DNA of 64,000 nucleotides from Paraburkholderia flava. Its GTDB lineage: Bacteria; Pseudomonadota; Gammaproteobacteria; Burkholderiales; Burkholderiaceae. Location of the stretch: assembly GCF_004359985.1 (NCBI RefSeq), contig NZ_SMRO01000001.1:868001-932000 (forward strand), read 5' to 3'. Numbering within the stretch: position 1 is the first letter of the stretch; each line of letters begins with the position of its first letter. The notes below the pieces were generated by a model, which saw nothing but the letters and a program-made list of their open reading frames with translations, ran no database searches and was not told the origin of the DNA. Shown here one piece after another: positions 35,274-44,246 of the stretch. A program made the translations under genes and the position numbers.

Positions 35274-36320
35274 TCAGTCGAATGCGTACGAATCGACCAT
35301 CCCGTGCGCCGCGCCCGCGCCACGCACCGCGCAGGTCAGCGGTTCGTCGGCGACCCGTACCGTCACACCCAGTTGCTCCGACAGGCAGCGATCCAGCTGA
35401 CCGAGCAGCGCGCCGCCGCCCGTCAGCACGATGCCGCCGTTCGCGATGTCGGTCACCAGTTCGGCGGGCGCGCATTCGAGCGCGGTCTTCACCGCGCCGA
35501 TCACCTGCCGCAGCGGCGCGACGATCGCATCGGCGACGTCGTGATTGCTGAGTTGGACCGTGCGCGGCAGACCGTCGTCGACACTGCGACCGGTCGCGTT
35601 CATCCGCTCGAGCGGCACGTCGCGCAGTGCGGAGCCGATGGTTTTCTTCACGTGCTCGGCCGTCTGTTCGCCGAGCAGCACGCCGTACAGGCTACGTACG
35701 TAATTGACGATCGCCTGGTCGAACTGGTCGCCGCCGACCCGCACCGACCCGCTGTACACCGTGCCACCGAGCGCGATCACGCCGACCTCGGTGGTGCCGC
35801 CGCCGATGTCGACGACCATCGAACCCGTCGACGACGTAACCGGCAGACCCGCGCCGAGCGCCGACGCGAGCGATTCGCCGATCAGGCTGACCTTCCACGC
35901 GCCCGCCGACACCGCCGCTTCCTTGATCGCGCGACGCTCGACCTGGGTCGCGCCGGCCGGCACGCAGATCGTGAACGCCGCCCGTCGGCCGAACATGCCA
36001 CGTGTGCCGGCCATCGCGACGAACTGGCGGATCATGTGCTCGGCTGCGGGGAAGTTCGCGATCACGCCGTGCCGCATCGGCCGCACCGCTTCGAGGTTGC
36101 CGGGTGCGCGACCGAGCATCTGCTTCGCCTCGCTGCCGACCGCCGCGACGCGCTCGCGTCCGGCTGCGGGCTGCTTCTGGAAGCACACGACCGACGGCTG
36201 GTTCAGCACGATGCCGCCGTCGTCGGTATAGATGAGCGTGTTGGCCGTCCCGAGATCGACCGCCACGTTGTGGCGGAACAGGCGGCTGAACAGCGGGGAC
36301 TGCGGAATCGGTCGGGCCAT
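35274..36320 (-). CDS. mreB: MreB-family rod shape-determining protein (solitary paralogue)
   Basis: 348 aa, the usual MreB length. The actin fold is complete: phosphate 1 AVDLGTANTLIY, phosphate 2 VVDIGGGTTEVGVIALGG and the adenosine motif IVLTGGGALLGQLD. MreB filaments guide side-wall peptidoglycan synthesis. No mreC, mreD, pbp2 or rodA follows, so this is probably a second copy beside the mreBCD operon expected elsewhere in the genome. The residues that align as FRHNVAVD and RGMFGRRAAFTICVPAGATQVERRA diverge from the canonical sequence. A 13-bp tandem repeat lies upstream. Confidence 0.9.
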   Translation of the reverse strand: MARPIPQSPLFSRLFRHNVAVDLGTANTLIYTDDGGIVLNQPSVVCFQKQPAAGRERVAAVGSEAKQMLGRAPGNLEAVRPMRHGVIANFPAAEHMIRQFVAMAGTRGMFGRRAAFTICVPAGATQVERRAIKEAAVSAGAWKVSLIGESLASALGAGLPVTSSTGSMVVDIGGGTTEVGVIALGGTVYSGSVRVGGDQFDQAIVNYVRSLYGVLLGEQTAEHVKKTIGSALRDVPLERMNATGRSVDDGLPRTVQLSNHDVADAIVAPLRQVIGAVKTALECAPAELVTDIANGGIVLTGGGALLGQLDRCLSEQLGVTVRVADEPLTCAVRGAGAAHGMVDSYAFD

Positions 36321-36451
36321 GATGTGGCTCTGCGTGTATGGGCCGCCCGTTGCCTGCGACGGCTCGAATAATCGGCCCCGGCTGCGCGTGAAAGACGGAT
36401 GTCCTGCCTGGTCAGGGCCCGCGCGTCGGGTGCGTTTCTGGTGCTGACTAC

Positions 36452-36490
36452 TCGGTAAATTCAGTCGGTAAAACCAGTCGATAAACCCCG
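36452..36490. repeat. three tandem 13-bp repeats upstream of the mreB paralogue
   Basis: TCGGTAAATTCAG, TCGGTAAAACCAG and TCGATAAACCCCG follow one another without a gap (36452-36464, 36465-36477, 36478-36490). The units lie 132-170 bp upstream of the mreB ATG, in an AT-rich stretch, and look like stacked regulator-binding sites. Confidence 0.7.
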
Positions 36491-36584
36491 ATTAAAACCA
36501 ATAACGGCATACCACGACAAAACTTTAGGGATGCACAGCATCCGGATGCTGCCAGCGGAACGTGGCGTTGTCGAGTCAATCAGC

Positions 36585-37250
36585 TCAATCTGTCGAGTCG
36601 AACGCCTGTACGAGTGCGTCGCGACCCAGCGCGGCCCCTTCCGCGGAAATCGTATGGCCGACGTCGGGCAGCGCGTACGCGTCGACCGCGAAGCCGGCGA
36701 CCGTCAATGCGTCCGCGGCCTGTTCCAGTTCGCGGACCGGGATGACCTCGTCGGCGGTGCCGTGAATCAGCGTGACCGGCGTGCGGCTGTGCGTCGCGAT
36801 CGCCGATGCGAGGCGCCCCGAGTACGCAACGATTGCCGCGGCGCCGTCCGGATTCGACACCACGTGATGCAGCGCCATCATCGAGCCTTGCGAAAAGCCG
36901 ATCAGCGCAAGCTGCGCGTAAGTCAGCCGCCAGTGCGCGAGTTCATCGTCGAGCCGCGCGAGCAGTGCCGGGTAAGCGGCCGCGACACGCTGCGCGCGAC
37001 GGGTCGCGTCGATGTCACGCAGGCTGAACCATTGACGTCCGCCGAAGCCGCCGTCGAATGGCTCGGTGCCGTCGAGCGACACGAACGCGGTCGTCGGCAA
37101 TGCACCGCGCCACGCGTCCGCGAGCGGCATCAGGTCGCGCGCGTTGCTGCCCACGCCGTGCAGCAGCACGACCAGCGACGTCGCCGGCCTGTCGGGTTGC
37201 TGATTGGCCGGCGCAGACCGCCAGCCATGTTCGAATTGCTCCCAGGCCAT
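36585..37250 (-). CDS. phospholipase/carboxylesterase family hydrolase
   Basis: 221 aa. Motifs: VLLHGVGSNARDLMPLA (oxyanion), GFSQGSMMAL (nucleophilic Ser), LIHGTADEVIPV (Asp) and LPDVGHTIS (His). The length and order fit the carboxylesterase/thioesterase-1 family (PF02230), which acts on short acyl esters or lysophospholipids. No signal peptide. Divergent from the EmrB-type exporter gene. Confidence 0.92.
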   Translation of the reverse strand: MAWEQFEHGWRSAPANQQPDRPATSLVVLLHGVGSNARDLMPLADAWRGALPTTAFVSLDGTEPFDGGFGGRQWFSLRDIDATRRAQRVAAAYPALLARLDDELAHWRLTYAQLALIGFSQGSMMALHHVVSNPDGAAAIVAYSGRLASAIATHSRTPVTLIHGTADEVIPVRELEQAADALTVAGFAVDAYALPDVGHTISAEGAALGRDALVQAFDSTD

Positions 37251-37525
37251 CCTTATCTATATCCCTGTCTCTATTGATCGATCGATTGTCTGTGAGTCCT
37301 GCCGCGTGCTTCGCGCAACGCGAAGTCGGCACACAGCCGCGAGCATACGCCGCTCGCATGGCGAGAAACAATTGGTACACGCACTGGCGTCCTGATCTGC
37401 GTACCTGCGAGGCACCCGCATCGACCGGCCCGCGCCCTTCGCGCGTCTTTCACATAGCCCTCCTGTTCAACGCCGCCGCACGAATGCAGGTATCCTTTTC
37501 CAGCCTTTTAGAACCGGAGTTTCGC

Positions 37526-39088
37526 TTGAGTCAACCCGCAGCCGCCCCCGCCGCTCCACCACCGCTTCAAGGGGGGCAACTCGTCCTCGCGACCATCGCG
37601 GTCGCGCTCGCAACGTTCATGACCGTGCTCGACTCGTCGATCGCGAACGTCGCGATTCCAACCATCTCAGGCAACCTCGGCGCATCGGTCGACCAGGGCA
37701 CGTGGGTCATCACCGTGTTCGCGGCCTCGAACGCCGTCTCGATTCCGCTCACCGGCTGGCTCACGCAGCGCGTCGGCCAGATCAAGCTGTTCGTCGGCGC
37801 GATCCTCGCGTTCGTGATCGCGTCGTGGCTGTGCGGCATCGCGCCGACGCTGCCGATGCTGCTGCTCGCGCGCGTGCTGCAAGGCGCGGTGGCCGGTCCG
37901 CTGATTCCGCTGTCGCAGGCCATTCTGCTCAGCTCGTATCCGAAGTCCAAGTCGTCGACTGCGCTTTCGTTATGGGCGATGACCGCGACCGTCGGTCCGA
38001 TCGCGGGGCCGCTGCTCGGCGGCTGGATCACCGACAGCTACAGCTGGTCGTGGATCTTCTACGTCAACATTCCGGTGGGCCTGTTCGCGGCAAGCGTCAC
38101 GTGGAGCATCTATCGCCAGCGCGAAACGCAGACCAAACGTCTGCCGATCGACGTCGTCGGCCTCGGGCTGCTGGTCGCGTGGGTCGCGTCGCTGCAGGTC
38201 ATGCTCGACAAGGGCAGGGACCTCGACTGGTTCAATTCGCCGACGATCGTCGCGCTCGCCATCGCGGCGATCATCAGCTTCGCGTTCTTCCTCGTCTGGG
38301 AGCTGACCGCGGAAAACCCGGTGATCGATCTGCGGCTGTTCGGGCAGCGCAATTTTCTTGGCGGCACGATCGCGATTTCGGTGGCCTACGGCGTGTTCTT
38401 CGGCAACTTCGTGCTGCTGCCGCAGTGGATGCAGGAGTACCTGAACTATCGGTCCGTCGATGCCGGGATCGTCACCGCGCCGCTCGGCGTGTTCGCGGTG
38501 ATTCTTGCGCCGGTGATGGGCCGCGTGCTGCCGCGCTCCGACGCGCGGATCATCGCGACGCTCGCGTTCGTCGGCTTCGCGGTGGTGTTCTACATGCGCT
38601 CGAAGTACCTGATCGAAATCGACACGTGGCACCTCGTGCTGCCGACGCTGCTGCAGGGCATTCCGATGGCGATGTTCTTCGTGCCGCTCACCGCGATCAT
38701 CCTGGCGGGCCAGCCGCCGCATCGCATTCCGGCTGCGGCGGGGCTGTCGAATTTCGTGCGGGTGTTTTGCGGCGCGGTCGGCACGTCGCTGTTCGGCAAT
38801 GCATGGAACAACCGCACGGTGCTGCATCACGTGCGGCTCACCGAACAGGCGAGCGTCAACAACCCGCTCTTCAACCAGCAGATCGATGCAAGCCAGTCCC
38901 AGCTGCATCTGAGCACGCAGTCCGCGCACGCGCTGTTCGACTTCAACGTCAACACGCAGGCAGCGATGATGGGACTCGACGACATCTTCTACGTGTCAGC
39001 GATCATCTTCCTGCTGATCATTCCGCTGATCTGGATCACGCGACCCTCGAAGGGCGGCGGCGGTGCCGACGCGGCGGGTGCGCACTGA
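37526..39088 (+). CDS. EmrB/QacA-type MFS drug exporter (DHA2)
   Basis: 520 aa if translation starts at the TTG at 37526, which has CCGGAG 6 bases upstream; an ATG at 37484 gives a 14-residue longer form without a ribosome site. About 14 membrane helices. Motifs: TFMTVLDSSIANVAIPTIS, GWLTQRVGQIKLFVGA and LARVLQGAVAGPLIPLSQA, as in EmrB. It normally works with an EmrA adaptor and an outer-membrane channel, but no emrA is adjacent. It is convergent with an AraC gene. Confidence 0.9.
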   Translation: MSQPAAAPAAPPPLQGGQLVLATIAVALATFMTVLDSSIANVAIPTISGNLGASVDQGTWVITVFAASNAVSIPLTGWLTQRVGQIKLFVGAILAFVIASWLCGIAPTLPMLLLARVLQGAVAGPLIPLSQAILLSSYPKSKSSTALSLWAMTATVGPIAGPLLGGWITDSYSWSWIFYVNIPVGLFAASVTWSIYRQRETQTKRLPIDVVGLGLLVAWVASLQVMLDKGRDLDWFNSPTIVALAIAAIISFAFFLVWELTAENPVIDLRLFGQRNFLGGTIAISVAYGVFFGNFVLLPQWMQEYLNYRSVDAGIVTAPLGVFAVILAPVMGRVLPRSDARIIATLAFVGFAVVFYMRSKYLIEIDTWHLVLPTLLQGIPMAMFFVPLTAIILAGQPPHRIPAAAGLSNFVRVFCGAVGTSLFGNAWNNRTVLHHVRLTEQASVNNPLFNQQIDASQSQLHLSTQSAHALFDFNVNTQAAMMGLDDIFYVSAIIFLLIIPLIWITRPSKGGGGADAAGAH

Positions 39089-39115
39089 AGCGATCGCTGT
39101 TCAGGCAGGGCACCG

Positions 39116-39871
39116 TCAGCGGCTGTCCTGCCTGAAATAGCGCGCCGGTGTTTCGCCGAGCAGATCCTTGAACACCGCGATGAACGACGACACGTCGCTG
39201 TAGCCCACCTCGAGCGCGACCTGGGTGACGCTCGCGCCGGCATCGAGCCGCTCGAGCGCGACCAGCAGCCGCAACTGCTGACGCCACTGCCCAAAGGTCT
39301 GGCCGGTTTCCTTGACGAACAGACGCGCGGCCGTGCGCGACGTAACGCCCGCGATCAGCGCGTGCTCGTCGAGCACAGCCGGATCGGCGGGACGCGCGAG
39401 GAGCGCATCGGCGATCCGCTGGATGCGCTGGTCGCGCGGATACGGCAGCGCGAGCGGCACGGTCGCGAGTGGCGGCAGCCGGTCGAGCAGCACGCCGATC
39501 AGGCGCGCGCCGGGACCGTCGGCCACATAACCCGCACCGAAACGCGCCGCCTCGTGCAGCAGCTCGACGGCGAGGCGGTCGAGCGCGACGACACCCTGTG
39601 CCGACGGCAATGCGTCCGCGTTCACATACAACGTATATCGCGCGACCGGCCGCGCCGACGACACCCGATGCAGCAGCCCGGGCGCAATCCACAACGCGTG
39701 CTGCGGCGGCACCACCCAGAGTCCGTTTTCGGCGCGCACCGTCAGCACGCCTTCGCTGGCGTGCAACAGTTGCAGGCGCGACGACGCGCGCCATGCGTCG
39801 TCCGGCGCCTCGGCCGGCCGCGCGACGACGAACGCCGCGCAGTCGATGCTGTCTGGGTCGATTTCTTCCAT
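39116..39871 (-). CDS. AraC-family regulator with N-terminal cupin domain
   Basis: 251 aa from the ATG at 39871. N-terminal cupin (about residues 30-100: GVLTVRAENGLWVVPPQHALWIAPGLLHRV) and a C-terminal double helix-turn-helix (about 155-250: GVTSRTAARLFVKETGQTFGQWRQQLRL, then QVALEVGYSDVSSFIAVFK). The layout fits regulators of efflux or metabolic genes. It is convergent with the EmrB-like exporter and divergent from the glutaminase gene, so either may be its target. Confidence 0.9.
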   Translation of the reverse strand: MEEIDPDSIDCAAFVVARPAEAPDDAWRASSRLQLLHASEGVLTVRAENGLWVVPPQHALWIAPGLLHRVSSARPVARYTLYVNADALPSAQGVVALDRLAVELLHEAARFGAGYVADGPGARLIGVLLDRLPPLATVPLALPYPRDQRIQRIADALLARPADPAVLDEHALIAGVTSRTAARLFVKETGQTFGQWRQQLRLLVALERLDAGASVTQVALEVGYSDVSSFIAVFKDLLGETPARYFRQDSR

Positions 39872-40080
39872 ATAGCTGTCTGTTTTGCCCTGCCAGAACT
39901 CGAAACAAGCCAGATTAGCATGATGTGCTTGCAGGCTGCACGGCGCAGCGCAGTAGTGATCCGTCACGACGATCGTGCAAATCGGCGCGTGGCGTGTGGG
40001 CCGCCCATTACAATCGCGGCTGCGCGCGGCATCGGCTGAGCCGCACACCGTCATGTCCCACCGTCGAACCGACCTGTTCC

Positions 40081-40995
40081 ATGGACTATTCCGCGATTCT
40101 CGAAACGATCCTGCGTGACCTGCGCCCGCATCTGGGCACCGGCCGCGTGGCCAACTACATCCCCGAACTGGCGAACGTGCCAGCCGACCGCTTCGGCATG
40201 GCGATCGTCACCGTCGCGGGCGACGTCTACCGGATCGGCGATGCGGACGAGCGCTTCTCGATCCAGAGCATCTCGAAGCTGTTCGCGTGCACGATCGCGT
40301 TCCAGCTACTCGGCGACGAGTTGTGGACGCGCGTCGGCCGCGAGCCGTCGGGCACCGCGTTCAATTCGCTGGTGCAGCTCGAAGCCGAACAGGGTAAGCC
40401 GCGCAATCCGTTCATCAATGCGGGCGCACTGGTCGTAACCGACGTGCTGAGCCGGCGCTTCGTAAGCGCCGAAACCGCGCTCGTCGAATTCATGCGACGG
40501 CTCACCGGCGAGCGCAGCATCGACTACGACATGCGCGTCGCGCAGTCCGAACTGGAGCACGCGCATCGCAACCGCGCGATGGCGCATTTCATCGCGAGCT
40601 TCGGCAACCTCACGATGCCGCCGGAAACGGTCATCGACGCGTACTGCCGGCAATGCGCGATCTCGATGAGCTGCGTCGAACTCGCGCGCGCGGCGCTGTT
40701 CCTCGCGAATGGCGGCGTCGTGCCGTCGACCGGCGAACGGATTCTCGACGTCAGTTCGGCTAAACGACTGTCGGCGCTGATGCTCACGTGCGGCACCTAC
40801 GATGCGGCCGGCGACTTCGTCTACCGCGTCGGTCTGCCGGCGAAAAGCGGCGTGGGCGGCGGCATCGTTGCGGTGCTGCCTGGAGAGATGGCGGTCTGCG
40901 TGTGGTCGCCGGGGCTCGATGCGCATGGGAATTCGCTTGCGGGGGTGCTTGCGCTTGAGGCGTTGACCACACTGACCGGGCATTCGATCTTTTGA
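40081..40995 (+). CDS. glsA: glutaminase
   Basis: 304 aa, the usual length for the bacterial serine-dependent glutaminase family. The catalytic SxxK is in FSIQSISKLFA, with the conserved NPFINAGALVV, YDMRVAQSE and KSGVGGGIVAVLPGEMAVCVWSPGLD. It hydrolyses glutamine to glutamate and ammonia in the cytoplasm and can support acid resistance. It starts at 40081, divergent from the AraC gene. Confidence 0.96.
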   Translation: MDYSAILETILRDLRPHLGTGRVANYIPELANVPADRFGMAIVTVAGDVYRIGDADERFSIQSISKLFACTIAFQLLGDELWTRVGREPSGTAFNSLVQLEAEQGKPRNPFINAGALVVTDVLSRRFVSAETALVEFMRRLTGERSIDYDMRVAQSELEHAHRNRAMAHFIASFGNLTMPPETVIDAYCRQCAISMSCVELARAALFLANGGVVPSTGERILDVSSAKRLSALMLTCGTYDAAGDFVYRVGLPAKSGVGGGIVAVLPGEMAVCVWSPGLDAHGNSLAGVLALEALTTLTGHSIF

Positions 40996-41046
40996 TACGT
41001 TCTGGGTAGATGTCCTGAAGGTTCACGACGCGACAAACGGCAACGC

Positions 41047-41931
41047 CTATGCCAATCGCAGAGCCCACAACACATCGAGTACGTGTTGCGTTGAACGCTC
41101 GACGTTCCCGGCACGATGTGCGATGCCCAACCGACGCCATAAAGCCGGGCGCAGCGGACGCATGACGATGCGCCGGTCGGGTAATGGGGTGGTGGCTTCA
41201 TGAGGCAGCAGCGCTGCGCCGTAACCTGCCGCTACCAGACTCTTGATAGCGTCGTTGTAGTTGAGTTGAATGCGCGGCACAGGATGATGTCCTCCGATTG
41301 CAAACCACTCCGCAGTCAGGCGCGAAAGACGCGTGGTCGCGTCATTGAGAATGAGAGGCTGAGCAGCGAGCCATTCAGGCGTGACGCGCGCCGGACACCG
41401 CCAGTGCGCCGGCACAAAGGCCATCACAGGGTCACGGCGCCAGGGCTTTATCACGAGTCCAGCTATTGGAGGCTGAGGGAGCGCGACCAGCCCAACATCC
41501 AGCGTCCCTTCCGCCAGTCGGGTTAGCGTTTCTTGCGAAGTCAGTACCGCGACCTGAATGTCGATGGCGGGATGGTGTTTGCGCAGCACTTCAAGTGCCT
41601 GGGGCAGCAGGTGCGCAATCGCACCGGTCGAGGCTGCAAGCCGAACGCGCCCGGCAAGCCCCTGAACCTGTCGTTGAACATCGTCTAGCGCCTGCTCCGC
41701 ATCGGCCAGCAGTCGACGCGCGCGTTCGACCAGCAACTCGCCTGTTGCCGACGGTCGAACATGGCCCCGCTTCCGCAACAGGAGCGGAGCCCCGATGCGA
41801 TCCTCCAGATCAGCGATGTGGAGGCTGACCGTGGGTGGTGCCAGATTCAACGCACGCGCTGCGTCGGCGAATGAGCCTCGGTCTGCAATAGCGACCAGCG
41901 TGCGCAAGCGGTCCAGACTGATCTCTCGCAT
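41047..41931 (-). CDS. LysR-family transcriptional regulator
   Basis: 294 aa. N-terminal winged helix (MREISLDRLRTLVAIADRGSFADAARALNLAPPTVSLHIADLEDRIG) and the usual effector-binding domain. It is divergent from the argC gene across a 127-bp promoter region, the classical arrangement for LysR control of an adjacent gene. Base composition here is less GC-rich than in the flanks. Confidence 0.93.
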   Translation of the reverse strand: MREISLDRLRTLVAIADRGSFADAARALNLAPPTVSLHIADLEDRIGAPLLLRKRGHVRPSATGELLVERARRLLADAEQALDDVQRQVQGLAGRVRLAASTGAIAHLLPQALEVLRKHHPAIDIQVAVLTSQETLTRLAEGTLDVGLVALPQPPIAGLVIKPWRRDPVMAFVPAHWRCPARVTPEWLAAQPLILNDATTRLSRLTAEWFAIGGHHPVPRIQLNYNDAIKSLVAAGYGAALLPHEATTPLPDRRIVMRPLRPALWRRLGIAHRAGNVERSTQHVLDVLWALRLA

Positions 41932-42058
41932 ATCGTTGTCCAGATTCAGAGAAACTGAATGTTCAGGTTATGAAATTCAACTTTCTCTATTCTAGCGGTG
42001 CACGGAAGATAACAGCCTCGTTCTACTGTTATTGACTGGCCACCGGAGCACTCCACGT

Positions 42059-42988
42059 ATGAGCCCTCCCCTTGTTTTCATCGACGGCGACCAAGGCACC
42101 ACGGGGTTGCAAATTCACGAACGGCTTCGCAACCGGACCGATCTGACACTGGTCACGCTTCCCGCAGCGGAACGCAAGGATTCCAGACGTCGCGCCGAAG
42201 CCATCAACGCCTGCGATGTCGCCATCCTCTGCCTGCCTGATGCCGCTGCGCGCGAGGCGGTGGACGCGATTGTTAATCCCGCAGTCAGAGTCATCGACGC
42301 AAGTTCGGCTCACCGCACACAACCGGACTGGACATACGGTTTTCCGGAAATGACGCCGGGACAGCCTGAGCGCATCGCGGACGCACGCCGCGTCACCAAC
42401 CCCGGTTGCTATCCGACGGGCGCAATCGGCTTGTTGCGCCCCCTGCTGGCGGCTGGGCTGATATCGGGCAACTACCCGATCGGCATTTACGCGGTATCCG
42501 GCTACTCCGGTCGCGGGCGTGCCGGCGTAGAGGAACACGAGGGACAGGGTGCCGTCAGCGCGCCTGCATACCAGGTGTACGGCCTGGAACTCGCGCACAA
42601 GCACACGCCGGAGATCCAGCTGCACGCCGGGCTCGCGCAGCGTCCGATCTTCGTCCCTGCGTATGGGGCATTCCGCCAGGGTATCGTGTTGACAGTGGCC
42701 CTGGAGTTACGGCTGCTGGCACCTGATGTAGATGGCGCCGCGTTACACGCATGCCTCACACGCCACTACGCAGAGACCGCCCACGTACATGTCTTGCCGC
42801 TGAGCGAATCGCGTGCCTTGAAGCATCTGGATCCGCAGATACTGAACGGCACGAACGACATGCGCTTGAGCGTGTTTCCTAACATCGAACACGGGCAAGT
42901 CCTGCTGTCCGCAGTTTTCGACAATCTCGGCAAAGGCGCCTCCGGTGCTGCAGTTCAGAATCTGAACCTGATGCTCACGCGGCAATAG
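42059..42988 (+). CDS. argC: N-acetyl-gamma-glutamyl-phosphate reductase, short (type 2) form
   Basis: 309 aa from the ATG at 42059. Motifs: [25 protein letters not shown] and [20 protein letters not shown] with the catalytic Cys, then [13 protein letters not shown]. The enzyme reduces N-acetylglutamyl phosphate to the semialdehyde in arginine (or ornithine-derived) synthesis. It sits alone, away from other arg genes, next to a divergent LysR regulator. A dedicated role, for example in making a special metabolite, is possible. Confidence 0.93.
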   Translation: MSPPLVFIDGDQGTTGLQIHERLRNRTDLTLVTLPAAERKDSRRRAEAINACDVAILCLPDAAAREAVDAIVNPAVRVIDASSAHRTQPDWTYGFPEMTPGQPERIADARRVTNPGCYPTGAIGLLRPLLAAGLISGNYPIGIYAVSGYSGRGRAGVEEHEGQGAVSAPAYQVYGLELAHKHTPEIQLHAGLAQRPIFVPAYGAFRQGIVLTVALELRLLAPDVDGAALHACLTRHYAETAHVHVLPLSESRALKHLDPQILNGTNDMRLSVFPNIEHGQVLLSAVFDNLGKGASGAAVQNLNLMLTRQ

Positions 42989-43397
42989 CAATCGATGGCT
43001 TGAGCTAGCGCCTGGCTGGACGCATATGCCAGCGATTGTTGTCGATCCGGACGTCCCATTTTGCTCCGGCCGCAGTCGACGCAAACCCACCAGTCGTTGC
43101 ATCCGAAAGCGGCCGTGGCGAACCGGGTGAAAACTGGTAGAAACGGAAGCAAGGGCACCGCATAAGACATCCGTTGACGAGTTGAGCCACTGAAGGCACA
43201 GTCGTTACCTATGCACGCCCTCACGTCCTTTACGATTGCGATTCGTCACCATGCGCATACCCACTGGGGACTGCCGCTGGGGACGTGCATACGCTAGCAA
43301 TTTGACGCAACATGCGCCACGAAGCCCCGCCGGCCACGACGGGGCTTTTTGTTTTCTGGGCGCCCCATCCGTCGTCGGCTCACTGAGAGAGCTAAAC
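42989..43397. other. intergenic region after argC, with an orphan terminator near its end
   Basis: 409 bp of lower-GC sequence. A minus-strand frame at 42955-43224 contains two CxxC-like Cys pairs but overlaps argC, lacks a ribosome site and was not accepted. A terminator lies at 43322-43352. Confidence 0.4.
43322..43352 (+). terminator. terminator-like hairpin in the leader of the peroxiredoxin gene
   Basis: AAGCCCCG (43322-43329) pairs with CGGGGCTT (43340-43347), followed by TTTGTTTT. It ends 46 bp before the peroxiredoxin ATG and over 330 bp after argC, so it could serve as an attenuator or end a small RNA. Confidence 0.85.
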
Positions 43398-43967
43398 ATG
43401 AAAGATCCGATGGACATCGACTGGTCAACCCTGCCGGTCCCTATAGACGACGGCAGGGCAAGTCACCTGACCGGGCAGTGCGTGCCGAGCATTGTGTTGA
43501 ACTCGACAGACGGAGACACCGTCGACCTGAGTCGTCTAGCGGGCCGCACCGTTGTTTACGCCTACCCACGGAAAAAGCTTCCGGACGAGCTGCCGCCCGA
43601 CGGATGGTTTTCGATTCCCGGCGCACCGGGATGTACGCCGCAGTCGTGTGCCTTCCGCAATCATGCTGCGGAAATCAAGGCAGCAGGCGCAAGCTGTATC
43701 TTCGGACTCTCAACGCAAGATACGCCGTATCAAAGAGGCGCCGTCGAGCGTCTGCATCTCCCCTATCCGCTGTTATCAGACGAGCATCTCTTGCTGACGA
43801 CGGCTCTTTCCCTTCCGACCTTCACTACTGCGGGCATGACGTTGTTGAGGCGCTTGACGATGGTCATTAACGACGGCGTGATCGAACATGTTTTCTATCC
43901 GGTGTTTCCGCCCGATCAAAATGCGGCTGAAGTGCTTGCCTGGTTAAAGACGCGATGCGATAAGTGA
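43398..43967 (+). CDS. peroxiredoxin of the AhpC/TSA (BCP-like) family
   Basis: 189 aa. Thioredoxin fold with the peroxidatic and resolving Cys in PGCTPQSCAFRNH, as in bacterioferritin comigratory proteins, and a preceding YAYPRKKLP strand. It reduces hydroperoxides with thioredoxin. The start at 43398 has GAGAG upstream. The region's lower GC and the leader terminator suggest specialised control. Confidence 0.9.
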   Translation: MKDPMDIDWSTLPVPIDDGRASHLTGQCVPSIVLNSTDGDTVDLSRLAGRTVVYAYPRKKLPDELPPDGWFSIPGAPGCTPQSCAFRNHAAEIKAAGASCIFGLSTQDTPYQRGAVERLHLPYPLLSDEHLLLTTALSLPTFTTAGMTLLRRLTMVINDGVIEHVFYPVFPPDQNAAEVLAWLKTRCDK

Positions 43968-44183
43968 GCGTCTAATCTCGCATCAGTTGCTGGTGTCGAG
44001 AGGCTGATTGGCGCGGAGCTTGAGCCGCGTGGCATAGCGCCCACGCGCCTGCCGATCTGTCGGCGCGCACCCTCCCCAGTGCGCCGTTCCCTCCGCCATT
44101 TCTTTCGTTTCGCCTGCCGCCCTGTCGCGTCAGGCGCGCGCCTCGACACCCACAAAAAATCCCCCTTCCCCCCAAAAATCCCT

Positions 44184-44212
44184 TTGACAAACTATCTTTA
44201 GATATATATCTT
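44184..44212 (+). promoter_or_regulatory. promoter with AT-rich palindrome upstream of the PadR gene
   Basis: TTGACA (44184-44189), a 17-bp spacer and TATCTT (44207-44212). The spacer and -10 are covered by the perfect palindrome AGATATATATCT (44200-44211), and ATCTTA direct repeats continue to 44223. The overlap fits autorepression by the PadR protein. Confidence 0.75.
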
Positions 44213-44246
44213 ACGATGCATCTTATGACACACAAGGAGCATCGTC

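Noticed and set aside
39100..39136. Hairpin TTCAGGCAGG/CCTGCCTGAA as a terminator
   Set aside because: It has no T tract and overlaps the last codons of the AraC gene. It may be a weak bidirectional end but is not firm enough to list.
42955..43224. Small minus-strand frame with CVDCGR and other Cys residues
   Set aside because: It overlaps the argC end, has no ribosome site and no recognisable family. It was kept only as a note because of its Cys pairs.
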